64,000 nucleotides of DNA. Source: Gammaproteobacteria bacterium. GTDB lineage: Bacteria; Pseudomonadota; Gammaproteobacteria; S012-40. This document shows positions 1 through 10,266 of this stretch, in pieces. Both the position numbers and the translations under genes were made by a program. The stretch lies in contig JAOUHV010000004.1 of the NCBI GenBank assembly GCA_029884425.1, forward strand, positions 37,131 to 101,130, in the 5' to 3' direction. Numbering within the stretch: the stretch's first letter is position 1; every line of letters begins with the position of its first letter. The notes below the pieces were generated by a model, which was not told the DNA's origin, made no database searches, and worked only from the letters and a program-made list of their open reading frames with translations.

Positions 1-1055
1 CTCAGGCGCTGGTGGTAACTACCCTGGGTACTGAGCGTGATGCGCAGATGATTGACGCCATCGAGGGCGAATATCGCGAGCCGTTCATGTTCCATTACAA
101 CTTCCCTCCGTTCTGCGTGGGCGAGACCGGTTTTGTTGGTTCTCCCAAGCGTCGCGAAATCGGTCACGGCCGTTTGGCAAAACGCGGTGTGGCAGGTGTG
201 ATGCCAGACATGGAAACTTTCCCGTACTCCATTCGCGTGGTTTCCGAAATTACTGAATCCAATGGTTCCAGCTCCATGGCCTCCGTGTGTGGCTCTTCGC
301 TGGCGCTGATGGATGCAGGCGTACCGTTGAAAGCACCGGTTGCTGGTATCGCGATGGGTCTGATTCTGGAAGGTTCCGAGTTTGCGGTTCTGACTGACAT
401 CCTGGGTGACGAAGATCACCTGGGCGATATGGACTTTAAAGTTGCCGGTTCCAAAGATGGCGTTACCGCGCTGCAGATGGATATCAAGATCCAGGGCATC
501 ACGCGTGAAATCATGGAAGTGGCACTGGACAAAGCTCGCAGTGGCCGTTTGCACATTCTGTCCAAGATGAATGCTGTACTGAGCGCGCATCGTGAAGACA
601 TGTCAGACTACGCACCGCGTTACGTGACGATCAAGATCAATCCTGATCGTATCCGTGATGTTATCGGTAAGGGTGGTGCAACCATCCGTGCGATCACTGA
701 AGAAACCGGCACCAGCATCGACATCTCTGATGACGGTACAGTGAAGATTGCTTCTGTGGATCGTGCTGCGGGCATGGCTGCCAAGCGCCGCGTTGAAGAA
801 CTGACCATGGACGTTGAAGTAGGTCAGATCTACGACGGTACTGTTTCCAAGATTATGGACTTCGGTGCATTTGTGACTATCCTGCCAGGTAAAGATGGTT
901 TGGTGCACATTTCACAGATTTCTGAAGAGCGCGTAGAAAATGTTTCTGACAAGCTGAGCCAAGGCCAGCGTGTGCGCGTTAAAGTACTGGAAATCGACAA
1001 GCAGGGTCGCATTCGCTTGAGCATGAAAGCCGTGGATGTTGAAACTGTAGCCTAA
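1..1055 (+). CDS. pnp: Polynucleotide phosphorylase, C-terminal part (5' end outside window)
   Basis: Phosphorolytic 3'-to-5' exoribonuclease and degradosome component that removes nucleotides from RNA as nucleoside diphosphates. The visible part, about 350 residues, covers the end of the second RNase PH core ([13 protein letters not shown], then IAMGLILEG and [16 protein letters not shown]), a KH domain with the GKGG loop ([11 protein letters not shown]) and a C-terminal S1 domain ([23 protein letters not shown]). Domain order and the high identity of these motifs make the assignment firm. The protein ends soon after the S1 domain, without a long degradosome-binding tail. A strong hairpin terminator follows. 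The reading frame runs off the left edge, so the start and first RNase PH domain are not seen. Confidence 0.97.
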   Translation, partial: QALVVTTLGTERDAQMIDAIEGEYREPFMFHYNFPPFCVGETGFVGSPKRREIGHGRLAKRGVAGVMPDMETFPYSIRVVSEITESNGSSSMASVCGSSLALMDAGVPLKAPVAGIAMGLILEGSEFAVLTDILGDEDHLGDMDFKVAGSKDGVTALQMDIKIQGITREIMEVALDKARSGRLHILSKMNAVLSAHREDMSDYAPRYVTIKINPDRIRDVIGKGGATIRAITEETGTSIDISDDGTVKIASVDRAAGMAAKRRVEELTMDVEVGQIYDGTVSKIMDFGAFVTILPGKDGLVHISQISEERVENVSDKLSQGQRVRVKVLEIDKQGRIRLSMKAVDVETVA

Positions 1056-1083
1056 TCTCACTGAGATTGAGCAAAAATAAAAA

Positions 1084-1107
1084 GGGGCCGAAAGGCCCCT
1101 TTTTGTT
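1084..1107. terminator. Bidirectional intrinsic terminator between pnp and hflD
   Basis: GGGGCC-GAAA-GGCCCC stem-loop with a GNRA-type loop. It is followed by T-rich sequence on the plus strand and preceded by an A-run that gives a T-run on the minus strand, so it can serve both convergent genes. Confidence 0.9.
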
Positions 1108-1132
1108 TATTTGCTAACGCCAATTTTGTTAT

Positions 1133-1759
1133 TTAGCATTCACGCAATAATTCGTTGGCGGTGGACATTATTTTTTTGCGACTAAACAAAAACTGCCAGC
1201 GTCGACCGCCTTTCTGCCGCCACAGCACGGCCGAACGCATCAGTGCGAGCAATAAGGTGCGGACTTTCGCCGCATTGCCAGCATCGTTCAAATAACCTTG
1301 CTCACCATTGACGATGATGCGAGGCGTTAGTGTGCTGATGGTGTTGGAATAAATGTCTGCCAGATTGGCGATGACATTTTCATGTGTTGGCGAAAACATT
1401 TCGGCTTGTGAATTGGCGCGTTCAATACCGCTGGTGAGTTTGTTGAGCAAGTCGGGATGCTGATGAAGTTTTTTCTCCAGATGCGCGATACCAAGTACAT
1501 ATTGAGTTACCTCCATATCACGCTGCTTGTTCATCGGCGTGTAGAGTTCAGCCAGTAGCTCTAACCCATGTTTGACCCCTTGAGGTCCACCATAGACAGC
1601 TTCGGTGGTTGGTGCATCCGTTTTTAAAATGCTGTTAACTGCAGTGACAAAATCATTAGTCACACAGTTGCCTTCGCGCGCCACTTGGCGGACAAGGTCT
1701 CCCGCTTGAAACATGCCCGCGAGGGCAAGAGTTTGATCACGATACGACATAGTTTTCAC
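1133..1759 (-). CDS. hflD: High-frequency lysogenization protein HflD homolog
   Basis: HflD (YcfC) is a membrane-peripheral protein known in E. coli for binding the lambda CII activator; its role in hosts without lambda is unclear. At 208 residues it matches the family length. The all-helical pattern with RDQTLALAGMFQAGDLVRQVAREG at the N-terminus and the mid-region AELYTPMNK... is characteristic. Its start follows the mnmA stop by two bases, the usual mnmA-hflD pairing, so the two are probably co-transcribed and translationally coupled. In enterics purB follows; here it does not, and a terminator shared with pnp comes next. Confidence 0.9.
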   Translation of the reverse strand: MKTMSYRDQTLALAGMFQAGDLVRQVAREGNCVTNDFVTAVNSILKTDAPTTEAVYGGPQGVKHGLELLAELYTPMNKQRDMEVTQYVLGIAHLEKKLHQHPDLLNKLTSGIERANSQAEMFSPTHENVIANLADIYSNTISTLTPRIIVNGEQGYLNDAGNAAKVRTLLLALMRSAVLWRQKGGRRWQFLFSRKKIMSTANELLREC

Positions 1760-1761
1760 TG

Positions 1762-2871
1762 TTATTGATAAATAATTCCATCGACATGTTCAATGACGCC
1801 TCCGCCGAGGCAATCCTCGCCTTGGTAGAATACTACCGATTGTCCAGGAGTGACAGCGCGCTGCGGCTGATCGAATGCTACTCGAATTTGGCCGTTTGGC
1901 AAAATATCGGTAATGGTGCATGCCTGATCACTTTGGCGATAGCGCGTTTTGGCGTAGCAGTGGTAGGGAAGTGGCGGCATGGAGCCGCTGACCCAATGCA
2001 ATTGTCCGGCATGCAGTGTTTGACTTTGCAGTAGCGGGTGCTCGTGTCCCTGAGCGACAACGAGAATATTCTCGCGGATTTTCTTTCCGACCACAAACCA
2101 TGGCGATTCACTCGAGTCGTTTCGACCACCGATCTGCAGACCCTTGCGTTGTCCCAGGGTGTAATACATCAGTCCATTATGTTGACCAATGATTTTGCCA
2201 TCAGGGTCTTGCATCGATCCCGGCTGGGCGGGCAGGTAGTTCTGCAAGAAGTCAGTAAAATTGCGCTCGCCTATAAAGCAAATCCCGGTACTGTCTTTTT
2301 TATCGTGGGTGTGCAGATGGTACTGCTCGGCGATGGCGCGAACTTCCGGTTTTTCAAGTTCACCCACGGGGAAAAGGGTGTGCTTGAGCTGTGCTTGTCC
2401 CAGCGTGTACAGAAAGTATGACTGGTCTTTGTTGGCATCCAGTCCGCGCAGCAAATGGTATTGGCCATCAATCAAACGATTGCGCGCATAGTGGCCGGTA
2501 GCAATGTATTCTGCGCCCATGTCCAATGCTGTTTTTAAAAAAACATCAAACTTGATTTCACGGTTACATAGGATGTCGGGATTGGGTGTTCGACCGGCTT
2601 TGTATTCGGCAAGAAAATGACTGAATACTCGATCCCAATATTCAGGGGCAAAGTTAACCTGGCTAAAAGGAATGCCAAGTGTGTTGCAAACGTTTTCAGC
2701 GTCGGCGAGATCTTCCGCAATGGGGCATTGTCCGTCGCCATGGATGTCAATCCAGTTTTTCATGAACACGCCCTGGATGGGGTATCCCTTGTTGCGCAAC
2801 AGCAGGGCAGTGACTGACGAGTCGACTCCTCCGGAAACGCCAACAACAACCTTGGGCAGAGTTTGATTCAT
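1762..2871 (-). CDS. mnmA: tRNA-specific 2-thiouridylase MnmA
   Basis: Installs sulfur at C2 of the wobble uridine (U34) of tRNA-Lys, -Glu and -Gln, using ATP and sulfur relayed through the Tus system. The chosen start gives 369 residues, equal to the usual family length; a longer in-frame reading adds 36 residues that do not fit the family. The PP-loop SGGVDSS is at residues 13-19. The catalytic cysteine pair is C102 ([11 protein letters not shown]) and C198 ([10 protein letters not shown]), spaced as in E. coli MnmA. hflD follows directly. No convincing Shine-Dalgarno precedes the start. Confidence 0.96.
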   Translation of the reverse strand: MNQTLPKVVVGVSGGVDSSVTALLLRNKGYPIQGVFMKNWIDIHGDGQCPIAEDLADAENVCNTLGIPFSQVNFAPEYWDRVFSHFLAEYKAGRTPNPDILCNREIKFDVFLKTALDMGAEYIATGHYARNRLIDGQYHLLRGLDANKDQSYFLYTLGQAQLKHTLFPVGELEKPEVRAIAEQYHLHTHDKKDSTGICFIGERNFTDFLQNYLPAQPGSMQDPDGKIIGQHNGLMYYTLGQRKGLQIGGRNDSSESPWFVVGKKIRENILVVAQGHEHPLLQSQTLHAGQLHWVSGSMPPLPYHCYAKTRYRQSDQACTITDILPNGQIRVAFDQPQRAVTPGQSVVFYQGEDCLGGGVIEHVDGIIYQ

Positions 2872-2977
2872 AGGGCAATAGCGTACTAGGTGATTAACAA
2901 AACACTGCGATTGTATCAAATTCTGCCACTGGTCGCAGCGTGCGACGCTATTGATCGTTGGAGTGAATACAAAAGAC

Positions 2978-3000
2978 AAAACCCTGCTCTCGCAGGGTTT
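2978..3000 (-). terminator. Intrinsic terminator downstream of cspD
   Basis: Inverted repeat AAACCCTGC / GCAGGGTTT. On the minus strand it is followed by GTCTTTT, placing it just after the cspD stop and before mnmA. Confidence 0.8.
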
Positions 3001-3013
3001 TGTTAAGGGGTGG

Positions 3014-3277
3014 TCAAGCGGTTTCCAGGCTCGGGGATTCTGCTTTTTGGGATGAGGAATTGGTGCTTGTTGCGTCTACAGGTTGGATTTTTACGGCGTG
3101 CATGCCGCGAGGACCGTCGACAACATCAAACTGAACTTGTTGGCCTTGTTTCAGGGTTTTGTAGCCATCCATCTCGATAGCGGAAAAATGCGCGAAGATA
3201 TCCGCATCGCTGCCGTCAGCCGAAATGAAACCGTAACCTTTTGCATTGTTAAACCATTTTACTACGCCAATTGCCAT
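3014..3277 (-). CDS. cspD: Cold-shock domain protein, CspD type
   Basis: Small single-stranded nucleic-acid-binding protein. Residues 1-67 form a cold-shock domain with RNP1 (KGYGFI) and RNP2 (DIFAHF); a polar Ser/Thr-rich tail of about 20 residues follows. In E. coli CspD is a stationary-phase inhibitor of replication, and cspD lies divergently next to clpS-clpA exactly as here. This context is why CspD is preferred over CspA-like paralogs. The untranslated leader appears long (about 90 bases to the likely -10 box), as is common for csp genes. Confidence 0.88.
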   Translation of the reverse strand: MAIGVVKWFNNAKGYGFISADGSDADIFAHFSAIEMDGYKTLKQGQQVQFDVVDGPRGMHAVKIQPVDATSTNSSSQKAESPSLETA

Positions 3278-3621
3278 GGTTTATGTCTCCCTATTTTTTA
3301 ATACTTATTATTAAATCCACAACTGTGTTATCGCGTGGTCTGACGCCAAGTCGACGGACACTCGCTCCAGTATAGCCAACTTGCCTGCTGGGTAGAACAG
3401 CAAGTCAAGGGTTTTGTGGTGTTTTTTTAACCTTTTTTACAAGGGAAAATATGTTTTTACGACGGTGCTTTGACAGGCGGGCGCTTTCTGTGGCTATGTA
3501 GTATAATCCAAGAGTATTGCGTGACAGTTGCAACTTATTGTTTTTACGATGAATCACCTGTGACTTTAGGTGGTATTGTGGAATCCCTTTAGGAACTAAT
3601 TTTAGATTAAACTTCTTAGCC
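3278..3621. promoter_or_regulatory. Divergent control region of cspD and clpS
   Basis: A 344-base gap with no convincing gene. On the minus strand a TATACT at 3369-3374 is the best -10 candidate for cspD. On the plus strand TATAAT at 3502-3507 is the best -10 for clpS, with no good -35 at 17 bases (a TTGACA lies at 3470-3475, too far upstream for a normal spacer). A 72-codon minus-strand reading frame covers part of the gap, but it has no family resemblance and overlaps the clpS promoter. Confidence 0.5.
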
Positions 3622-3942
3622 ATGAGTGACGATCATATTACTGAAGAGGATGTTGGGACCCGTGTACTTGAGGCCAAGCCTGAATTAAAGAGGCCGCCGC
3701 TGTACAAAGTGGTGTTGTTGAACGACGATTACACGCCGATGGAATTTGTGGTCGAAGTTTTGCAATACTTTTTCCGATTGGACGAGGAAATGGCTACTCG
3801 CATCATGCTTCAGGTACATACCCAAGGGAAGGGTGTATGTGGGGTATTCACGCGGGAGATTGCCGAAACGAAGGTAGCTCAGGTGAACGATTATTCGCGA
3901 AGCCGGGAACATCCACTGATGTGTACGATGGAACAGGCTTAG
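3622..3942 (+). CDS. clpS: ATP-dependent Clp protease adaptor ClpS
   Basis: N-recognin that delivers N-end-rule substrates to ClpA and modulates its substrate choice. It has 106 residues. The core motif [14 protein letters not shown] contains the conserved N34-D35-D36 that contact the N-degron amino group, and H66 lies in the [12 protein letters not shown] segment. The flexible N-terminal extension (about 24 residues, acidic) precedes the fold, as in the family. clpA begins 27 bases after the stop, so the pair forms one unit. The Shine-Dalgarno is weak. Confidence 0.97.
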   Translation: MSDDHITEEDVGTRVLEAKPELKRPPLYKVVLLNDDYTPMEFVVEVLQYFFRLDEEMATRIMLQVHTQGKGVCGVFTREIAETKVAQVNDYSRSREHPLMCTMEQA

Positions 3943-3969
3943 TGATCCAACCCAGAAAGTGCTGAGATT

Positions 3970-6237
3970 ATGATAAGCAAAGAACTGGAAAACACTCTTA
4001 ATCATGCGTTCAAGGAAGCACGGGAAAAACGTCACGAATTTGTGACGGTAGAGCACCTGTTGCTGGCCTTGTTGGACAACCCTGCTGCTGCCACGGTGCT
4101 GCGTGCTTGTGGTGCGGACTTGCCCCAGCTTAAAGAAGATCTTGCTGTCTTTGTTGATGAAACCACCCCCCAGTTGCTAGACGGGGAGGAACGGGAAACT
4201 CAGCCCACACTGGGTTTTCAGCGCGTGTTGCAACGCTCTGTGTTCCAGGTGCAATCGTCTGGAAAGAAAGAAGTCACTGGTGCCAATGTGCTGGTGGCCA
4301 TATTCAGTGAACAGGAATCGCAAGCGGTTTACTTCCTGAATAAGCAAAACGTGACTCGCTTGGATGTGGTGAATTATATCTCCCACGGCATTTCCAAAGT
4401 TCACGGTGACGAGGAAGAGCGTGGTGTCGCACCTCCTTCCACCAGTGATGAGGAAGCTGGCGACTCCAGTAACAAGAGTCCGTTAGAGGCATATGCCACT
4501 AATTTGAATGAAATGGCCATGCAGGGTCGGATTGACCCGCTGATCGGCCGCAAAGAAGAAGTCGAACGCACTGTGCAGGTGTTGTGTCGCCGCCGCAAAA
4601 ACAATCCTTTGTTTGTGGGTGAGGCCGGCGTGGGTAAAACCGCGATCGCAGAAGGTCTGGCCAAGCTGATTGTCGATGGTGAAGTGCCGGAAGTCCTGTC
4701 CGATGCAGTGATTTACTCGCTGGATTTGGGTGCGCTGCTGGCTGGAACCAAGTATCGCGGTGATTTTGAAAAGCGTCTGAAGGCGCTGCTGAATCAATTG
4801 CAACGTCAGCCCAATGCTGTGCTGTTTATCGACGAAATTCATACCATCATCGGTGCAGGTTCTGCGTCTGGTGGCGTGATGGATGCGTCCAACCTGATCA
4901 AGCCCATGTTGGCATCCGGTCAGTTGAAGTGCATGGGTTCGACCACTTATCAGGAATATCGCGGCATTTTTGAAAAAGACCGCGCCTTGGCGCGTCGCTT
5001 CCAGAAAATCGATGTGCCTGAGCCTACCGTGGAAGAGACCTTCCAGATTCTTAACGGTTTGAAGGACCGCTTCGAGAAGCACCATCAGGTTCGTTTTACT
5101 CGGCAGGCGATGCGTTCAGCGGCTGAATTGTCTGCTCGCTACATCACTGATCGTCATTTGCCCGACAAGGCAATTGACGTGATTGACGAAGCAGGCGCGA
5201 GCCAGCGTATGCTGCCTGCGTCGCGTCGCAAGAAGAGCATCGGTGTGGTGGATATCGAGAATATTGTGGCCAAGATGGCGCGCATCCCACCAAAGAGCGT
5301 GTCTCGTTCTGATAAGGAACAGTTACGTCACTTGGAGCGCGATCTGAAGATGACGGTATTTGGTCAGGATAAAGCTATCGAAACCTTGTCGACCGCCATT
5401 AAAATGGCGCGTTCAGGTTTGGGTAACGAATCTCGGCCGATTGGTTCCTTCCTGTTTACTGGCCCGACAGGGGTTGGTAAGACAGAGGTGACTCGTCAGT
5501 TGGCGATGACCCTGGGTATTGAGCTGGTGCGTTTTGACATGTCCGAGTACATGGAGCGTCACACTGTGTCACGTCTGATTGGTGCGCCTCCTGGCTATGT
5601 TGGTTTTGACCAAGGTGGCCTATTGACCGAAGCCATCAACAAGCATCCTCATGCGGTGTTGTTGCTGGATGAGATCGAAAAGGCTCACCCGGATGTCTAC
5701 AACCTGCTGCTGCAGGTGATGGACCACGGTACGCTGACGGATACCAACGGTCGCAAGACGGATTTCCGCAACGTCATTATTGTGATGACGACCAATGCGG
5801 GTGCCGAACAGACCAGTCGTCCTTCCATTGGATTTAAGGAAGTGGACAACAGTACGGACGGTATGGAAGCGCTGAAACGCGTGTTTACACCTGAGTTCCG
5901 CAATCGTCTTGATGCGATTATCCAATTTGCATCGCTGGACGAGCGCACGATCGGTCACGTGGTGGACAAATTCATCATGGAACTGGAAGTGCAGTTGGAG
6001 CAGAAGGGCGTACACCTGGAAGTTTCTCCAGAAGCGCGCGACTGGCTGGCTGTGAAAGGTTACGACAAGCTGATGGGCGCGCGTCCCATGGCGCGAGTGA
6101 TTCGCGAAAACGTCAAGAAGCCATTGGCCGAAGAGTTGTTGTTCGGTGAATTGGCGGAAGGCGGCGAGGTCATCATCCGCGTTGTCGACGACAAACTGGT
6201 CCACGAAATTGTGAAGGAAATTGCGACGATTTCGTAA
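3970..6237 (+). CDS. clpA: ATP-dependent Clp protease ATP-binding subunit ClpA
   Basis: Hsp100 unfoldase that threads substrates into the ClpP chamber. It has 755 residues, the usual length. A Clp N domain (residues about 1-145) is followed by two AAA+ modules: Walker A GEAGVGKTA near residue 218 with LFIDEIHTIIGAG, and Walker A GPTGVGKTE near residue 498 with LLLDEIEKAHPDV. There is no ClpB-type coiled-coil middle domain, which supports ClpA. It sits directly behind its adaptor gene clpS. A hairpin terminator shared with infA follows. Confidence 0.97.
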   Translation: MISKELENTLNHAFKEAREKRHEFVTVEHLLLALLDNPAAATVLRACGADLPQLKEDLAVFVDETTPQLLDGEERETQPTLGFQRVLQRSVFQVQSSGKKEVTGANVLVAIFSEQESQAVYFLNKQNVTRLDVVNYISHGISKVHGDEEERGVAPPSTSDEEAGDSSNKSPLEAYATNLNEMAMQGRIDPLIGRKEEVERTVQVLCRRRKNNPLFVGEAGVGKTAIAEGLAKLIVDGEVPEVLSDAVIYSLDLGALLAGTKYRGDFEKRLKALLNQLQRQPNAVLFIDEIHTIIGAGSASGGVMDASNLIKPMLASGQLKCMGSTTYQEYRGIFEKDRALARRFQKIDVPEPTVEETFQILNGLKDRFEKHHQVRFTRQAMRSAAELSARYITDRHLPDKAIDVIDEAGASQRMLPASRRKKSIGVVDIENIVAKMARIPPKSVSRSDKEQLRHLERDLKMTVFGQDKAIETLSTAIKMARSGLGNESRPIGSFLFTGPTGVGKTEVTRQLAMTLGIELVRFDMSEYMERHTVSRLIGAPPGYVGFDQGGLLTEAINKHPHAVLLLDEIEKAHPDVYNLLLQVMDHGTLTDTNGRKTDFRNVIIVMTTNAGAEQTSRPSIGFKEVDNSTDGMEALKRVFTPEFRNRLDAIIQFASLDERTIGHVVDKFIMELEVQLEQKGVHLEVSPEARDWLAVKGYDKLMGARPMARVIRENVKKPLAEELLFGELAEGGEVIIRVVDDKLVHEIVKEIATIS

Positions 6238-6257
6238 GACCGGGAAACGATGTGAGA

Positions 6258-6285
6258 AAAAAGCCGACTTTAAAGTCGGCTTTTT

Positions 6286-6287
<2 letters not shown>
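6258..6287. terminator. Bidirectional terminator between clpA and infA
   Basis: AAGCCGACTTTAAAGTCGGCTT hairpin flanked by an A-run on one side and a T-run on the other. The infA stop codon lies inside the T-run, so the same hairpin ends both convergent transcripts. Confidence 0.93.
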
Positions 6288-6537
<250 letters not shown>

Positions 6538-6552
6538 TTAAAAGAGGCCGTG

Positions 6553-6581
6553 ATTATACTCTGCCCATCCGCGCATTTCTA
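6553..6581 (-). promoter_or_regulatory. infA: Predicted sigma70 promoter of infA
   Basis: On the minus strand TAGAAA (6576-6581), a 17-base spacer and TATAAT (6553-6558). The -10 is perfect and the -35 matches 4 of 6. It lies about 50 bases upstream of the infA start. Confidence 0.6.
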
Positions 6582-6710
6582 TACTCATCACCAGTGTAAT
6601 TTGGCTTAATTTCTTTTGTCAGGCATCGATTGTGCAAATGTAAGTTGTAGTGGCGGGAAGTCAACGCGCCTTATTTGGTTTTATATGTAACTGGTTGAAA
6701 AACAAGGGTT

Positions 6711-7712
6711 ATGACCATAAAAGTTCTCCATATTGTCAATCATCCAGATACCTTGGCGCTGATAAAGGCGGCAGGGATTGAAGGCGAGGGTCTCGCCTGG
6801 CGCGATCCGCTGTACGAAGGACCCATTCTGGCGGAGTCTTTGGAAACCTTGTCGGAAATTCGCGCCAAGCATTTTGCCGACGCAAATTGGGGTACGTTTT
6901 ATTCCATTTACGGAAATTTTGAACGACGTGACGAAGCGCTGCGCCAGTTTCGGCGTTTTGACAGCGTTTGCTTGTGGTTTGATCACGACCTGCTGGATCA
7001 GTTGCAGTTGTTACAACTCCTGAATTGGTTTTCCCAGCAGACAATGTCCGGGGTTCGTTTGGAGTTGGTGTATGCCGGCCACGTGCGTGGCGTGTTTCGC
7101 TTTACCGGCTTGGAAAATTTGCACCCGGATCAAATTAAAAAGCTCTACCGAGACCGGTTTGATATTTCGGTAAACCAGATGGACCTGGCGGCTCGCGTCT
7201 GGAAAGCAATCACAGCAGATACTCCCAAGCAATTAATGGCTTTGCGTGATGAAAAAATGCCATTACTGCCATTTTTGAAAGATGCCATTGTGCGTCTGTT
7301 GGAAGAATACCCGGAAAAAGAAACCGGGCTGTCGCGCTCGGAAAGGCAAATTGCGCAAGTGGTGTATTCGGGAGTCAGTTTGCCGGGAGCTATTTTTGAG
7401 ATGGCCCAGCGCAAGGAACACATGCCGTTTATGAATCTGCAGGCCTGCAAACGAATTTTGCATCGAATGCTCACCTGTAAGCATCCAATACTGGCACTGA
7501 AGCGCAATACGCCGATTCCTGAAGTTCGCAGTGAAGACTTTATGCGGCAGCATTTTTATATCACGAATATCGGATTTAGTATTTTGGCGGAAACGACCGA
7601 CAACATCACATTGAATGGCATTGATCGTTGGGTCGGTGGTGTCCATATTCAAGAAGGACGCGTTTGGCGACGGGACAAAAAGCAAAGTGTGCTTAAACGT
7701 ACTTACGCCTAA
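6711..7712 (+). CDS. DUF1835 domain-containing protein
   Basis: A 333-residue cytoplasmic protein of unknown function. The N-terminal third carries the DUF1835 pattern: VLHIVNHPDT at residues 5-14, WRDPLYEGP at 27-35, and later the charged VCLWFDHDLLDQLQLLQLL segment. The C-terminal part has the look of the DUF3658 region that often follows. No signal peptide or membrane helix is visible. A small coiled-coil gene follows after about 30 bases, probably co-transcribed. Biochemical role is not known; I do not infer one. Confidence 0.75.
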   Translation: MTIKVLHIVNHPDTLALIKAAGIEGEGLAWRDPLYEGPILAESLETLSEIRAKHFADANWGTFYSIYGNFERRDEALRQFRRFDSVCLWFDHDLLDQLQLLQLLNWFSQQTMSGVRLELVYAGHVRGVFRFTGLENLHPDQIKKLYRDRFDISVNQMDLAARVWKAITADTPKQLMALRDEKMPLLPFLKDAIVRLLEEYPEKETGLSRSERQIAQVVYSGVSLPGAIFEMAQRKEHMPFMNLQACKRILHRMLTCKHPILALKRNTPIPEVRSEDFMRQHFYITNIGFSILAETTDNITLNGIDRWVGGVHIQEGRVWRRDKKQSVLKRTYA

Positions 7713-7743
7713 AGCAAATTGAGTCAGAAAAGGGGGAATATTG

Positions 7744-8274
7744 ATGAGCATGCTAGAGCGGGATCAGACGGTAATGGAACGGGAAATTGAGCAGTTTCTC
7801 AAAGTCTCGCAGGCCGAAATAAACCTATCGTTGAAAGATTCTGCAGAATCGATCAGGGAACTGACCAAAACGTTTATGGACATGGTGCGCGATGTACATG
7901 AAATCAAAGTCGGCTTGGCGGGGCTGAAGGTGGCGCAGACAGAGCAGGCCGCCAAAGCAAATTTAGAAAAAATTTGCGATACCTATCTGGATAAAGTGCA
8001 GGACAGTACGGTGGGTTTCCAGTTTTATGACAAATTAACCCAGCGCCTGCAGCACAATGTGCGCAGTATGAACAAAATGATGCAAATGCTGGAACGCCAG
8101 GGGGGCTATGACGCCGCGGCCTGGGAGCAATTCCGCAGTGACATGAAGTCGCGCTACAACACCGAAAAAGATCGTCTGATGTTCGAGGCACTGATGGAAG
8201 GCAAATCCATTCAAACGGCAATCAGTATCGCCGCCGACGCCAGAACCGGCGAGGGCAGTGTCGAGTTGTTCTAA
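7744..8274 (+). CDS. Hypothetical coiled-coil protein
   Basis: I do not recognise this 176-residue protein. It is highly helical and rich in Gln, Lys, Glu and Met, with long heptad-like stretches (residues about 8-75 and 90-130). The segment STVGFQFYDKLTQRLQHNV faintly recalls the FQD-L-QRL pattern of chemotaxis-type helical proteins such as CheZ, but this is weak. The ATG start is chosen because AAGGGGG lies six bases upstream; a TTG immediately before it is less likely. It probably shares an mRNA with the DUF1835 gene, and a strong terminator follows. Confidence 0.6.
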   Translation: MSMLERDQTVMEREIEQFLKVSQAEINLSLKDSAESIRELTKTFMDMVRDVHEIKVGLAGLKVAQTEQAAKANLEKICDTYLDKVQDSTVGFQFYDKLTQRLQHNVRSMNKMMQMLERQGGYDAAAWEQFRSDMKSRYNTEKDRLMFEALMEGKSIQTAISIAADARTGEGSVELF

Positions 8275-8294
8275 ACCCTCTCAGCCGAATTGTG

Positions 8295-8327
8295 AACGGC
8301 AACCGAGTTCCCTCGGTTGCCGTTTTT
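8295..8327 (+). terminator. Intrinsic terminator after the coiled-coil gene
   Basis: AACGGCAACCGAG / CTCGGTTGCCGTT, a 13-base-pair perfect stem with a TTCC loop, followed by a T-run. It separates the two unknown genes from mutL. Confidence 0.92.
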
Positions 8328-8367
8328 GATTTTGGGAAGGCGCTGCTCATGGCTGGGCGGGATGCGG

Positions 8368-8373
8368 TATAAT
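8368..8373 (+). promoter_or_regulatory. mutL: Candidate -10 box for mutL
   Basis: TATAAT about 27 bases upstream of the mutL start. No clear -35 lies at the right distance, so only the -10 is proposed. Confidence 0.4.
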
Positions 8374-8400
8374 ACTGCGACTGCCAGCCATGAATTGCTT

Positions 8401-10221
8401 ATGAATCCTAGAAGAATCAAACGCTTATCTGCTGTTCTCACTAACCAGATTGCCGCTGGAGAAGTGGTCGAACGCCCAGCCTCGGTGGTAAAAGAGCTGC
8501 TGGAGAACAGTATCGATGCCGGTGCAACCCAGGTGGACATCGACATTGAGCAGGGCGGAATCAAGTCCATCATCATCCGCGACGACGGTTCGGGCATCCA
8601 CAAGGACGACCTGCCGCTGGCCCTGAGCCGGCACGCTACTTCCAAAATCTATTCACTGGAAGAACTCGAAACCGTGGGAAGCCTGGGGTTTCGTGGCGAG
8701 GCTTTGCCCAGTATTAGCTCGGTGTCGCGTTTGGAGTTGAAAACCCGTTTTATTGACGACGAAACCGGCTGGAAAGTGCGCGCCGATGGTCGAGACGATG
8801 TGCTGGATCTGGAGCCCGTGGCCCATCCGGTGGGAACGACTATCGCGGTTCACGATTTATTTTTTAATACCCCGGCGCGTCGCAAGTTTTTGCGCACCGA
8901 AAAAACCGAATTTACCCATCTCGAAGAGGTGGTCAAGCGCATGGCGTTGGGACGATTCGATCTGGGTTTACAGCTTAAACACAACGGCAAACAAGTGTTT
9001 CGCCTGCCTGCGGCCACTGATCAGCTCAGTATGGAAAAACGGGTGGCAACTATCTGTGGCAAAGCGTTTATCGATAGCGCGGTCCACGTGGAAATGAGTG
9101 CCGCGGGATTAACGCTGCGTGGCTGGGTGGGCTTGCCTACGTTTACTCGCAGCCAAGCGGATTTGCAGTACTTTTTCGTCAATGGTCGCATGGTCAAGGA
9201 TCGCTTGGTGACCCACGCCATTCGCCAAGCCTATCAGGATGTCATTTATCACGGGCGGCATCCGGCCTACGTGTTGTACTTGTCGCTGGACCCGGCTCTG
9301 GTGGACGTAAACGTCCATCCGGCCAAAAGCGAAGTTCGTTTCCGCGAAGGTCGGCTGGTGCATGATTTTCTGTTTCGCTCACTGCACGATGCCTTGGCGC
9401 AGGTGAAGCCGGAGCAGTTGGTTGGTAAAGAATCCAGCAGCCCAGCATTGAATTTGACGTCGTCGATGTCGGGCACGATGGCCGCGTCGCGACCAGAACA
9501 GCAGCACATGAGCCTGGCGGTGCAGGAATCGCGTCCGGCCTATCAATCCGTTTTTTCCGCACCATCGCCTCGGACAGGTGGAATGGATGCCGGGTTTGCC
9601 ATGGCCGCAGCGCAATCGCCTGCGGAACAGGAGCGAGTTCCACCGCTGGGATTTGCCATTGCCCAGCTCAAAGGCATCTACATCCTGGCAGAAAACGAAC
9701 AGGGTATGGTGCTGGTCGATATGCATGCGGCGCACGAACGAATCACCTACGAGCGGATGAAAACTGCGCTGGAGGGCGAGGGTATTCGCGCCCAGCCGCT
9801 GCTGGTACCGATTATGGTCGCAGTCAGCGAGCGGGAAAGTCGCCTGGTTGAGGAAAACCCCGAGCTGTTCAGCCAATTTGGTTTTGAGCTGGACGTGATG
9901 GGACCTGAGACCATTGCGGTGCGCCAGGTACCTGCGCTGCTGCGCGAGGCAGAGGTTAGCGAGCTGATTCGTGATGTGTTGTCTGACCTGGTGGAGCTGG
10001 GCAGTAGCACCCGCATCCAGGAAAAGCGCAACGAAATTCTGGCCACCATGGCTTGTCATGGCTCGGTGCGCGCCAATCGCCGCCTGACCATTGCTGAAAT
10101 GAATGCTTTGCTGCGGGACATGGAACGTACCGAGCGCAGCGGCCAGTGCAATCATGGCCGCCCCACCTGGGTGCAGTTGGGCTTGGGGGAATTGGACAAA
10201 CTATTCCTTCGTGGACAATAA
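8401..10221 (+). CDS. mutL: DNA mismatch repair protein MutL (endonuclease type)
   Basis: GHKL ATPase that couples MutS mismatch recognition to strand incision. The start gives 606 residues beginning [10 protein letters not shown]; a longer reading upstream overlaps the terminator and is rejected. N-terminal ATPase motifs are [19 protein letters not shown] and GFRGEAL. The C-terminal dimerisation domain carries the metal-dependent nicking motif DMHA-x2-E-x4-E at residues 440-451, ACHGSVRA, and CNHGRP near 583. A linker of about 100 residues separates the halves. The endonuclease motif implies a MutH-independent repair system. gltX starts about 45 bases downstream. Confidence 0.96.
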   Translation: MNPRRIKRLSAVLTNQIAAGEVVERPASVVKELLENSIDAGATQVDIDIEQGGIKSIIIRDDGSGIHKDDLPLALSRHATSKIYSLEELETVGSLGFRGEALPSISSVSRLELKTRFIDDETGWKVRADGRDDVLDLEPVAHPVGTTIAVHDLFFNTPARRKFLRTEKTEFTHLEEVVKRMALGRFDLGLQLKHNGKQVFRLPAATDQLSMEKRVATICGKAFIDSAVHVEMSAAGLTLRGWVGLPTFTRSQADLQYFFVNGRMVKDRLVTHAIRQAYQDVIYHGRHPAYVLYLSLDPALVDVNVHPAKSEVRFREGRLVHDFLFRSLHDALAQVKPEQLVGKESSSPALNLTSSMSGTMAASRPEQQHMSLAVQESRPAYQSVFSAPSPRTGGMDAGFAMAAAQSPAEQERVPPLGFAIAQLKGIYILAENEQGMVLVDMHAAHERITYERMKTALEGEGIRAQPLLVPIMVAVSERESRLVEENPELFSQFGFELDVMGPETIAVRQVPALLREAEVSELIRDVLSDLVELGSSTRIQEKRNEILATMACHGSVRANRRLTIAEMNALLRDMERTERSGQCNHGRPTWVQLGLGELDKLFLRGQ

Positions 10222-10266
10222 TTAGCGCCCATTATTCAACGCCAAACAAGACGGTTTTCAAACATT

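Noticed and set aside
3405..3623. 72-codon minus-strand frame upstream of clpS
   Set aside because: Lies over the likely clpS promoter, very basic composition from AT-rich sequence, and no recognisable family.
9084..9097. TCCACGTGGAAA inside mutL as a further parS site
   Set aside because: Only 12 of 16 positions match the parS pattern, within chance expectation for coding sequence.
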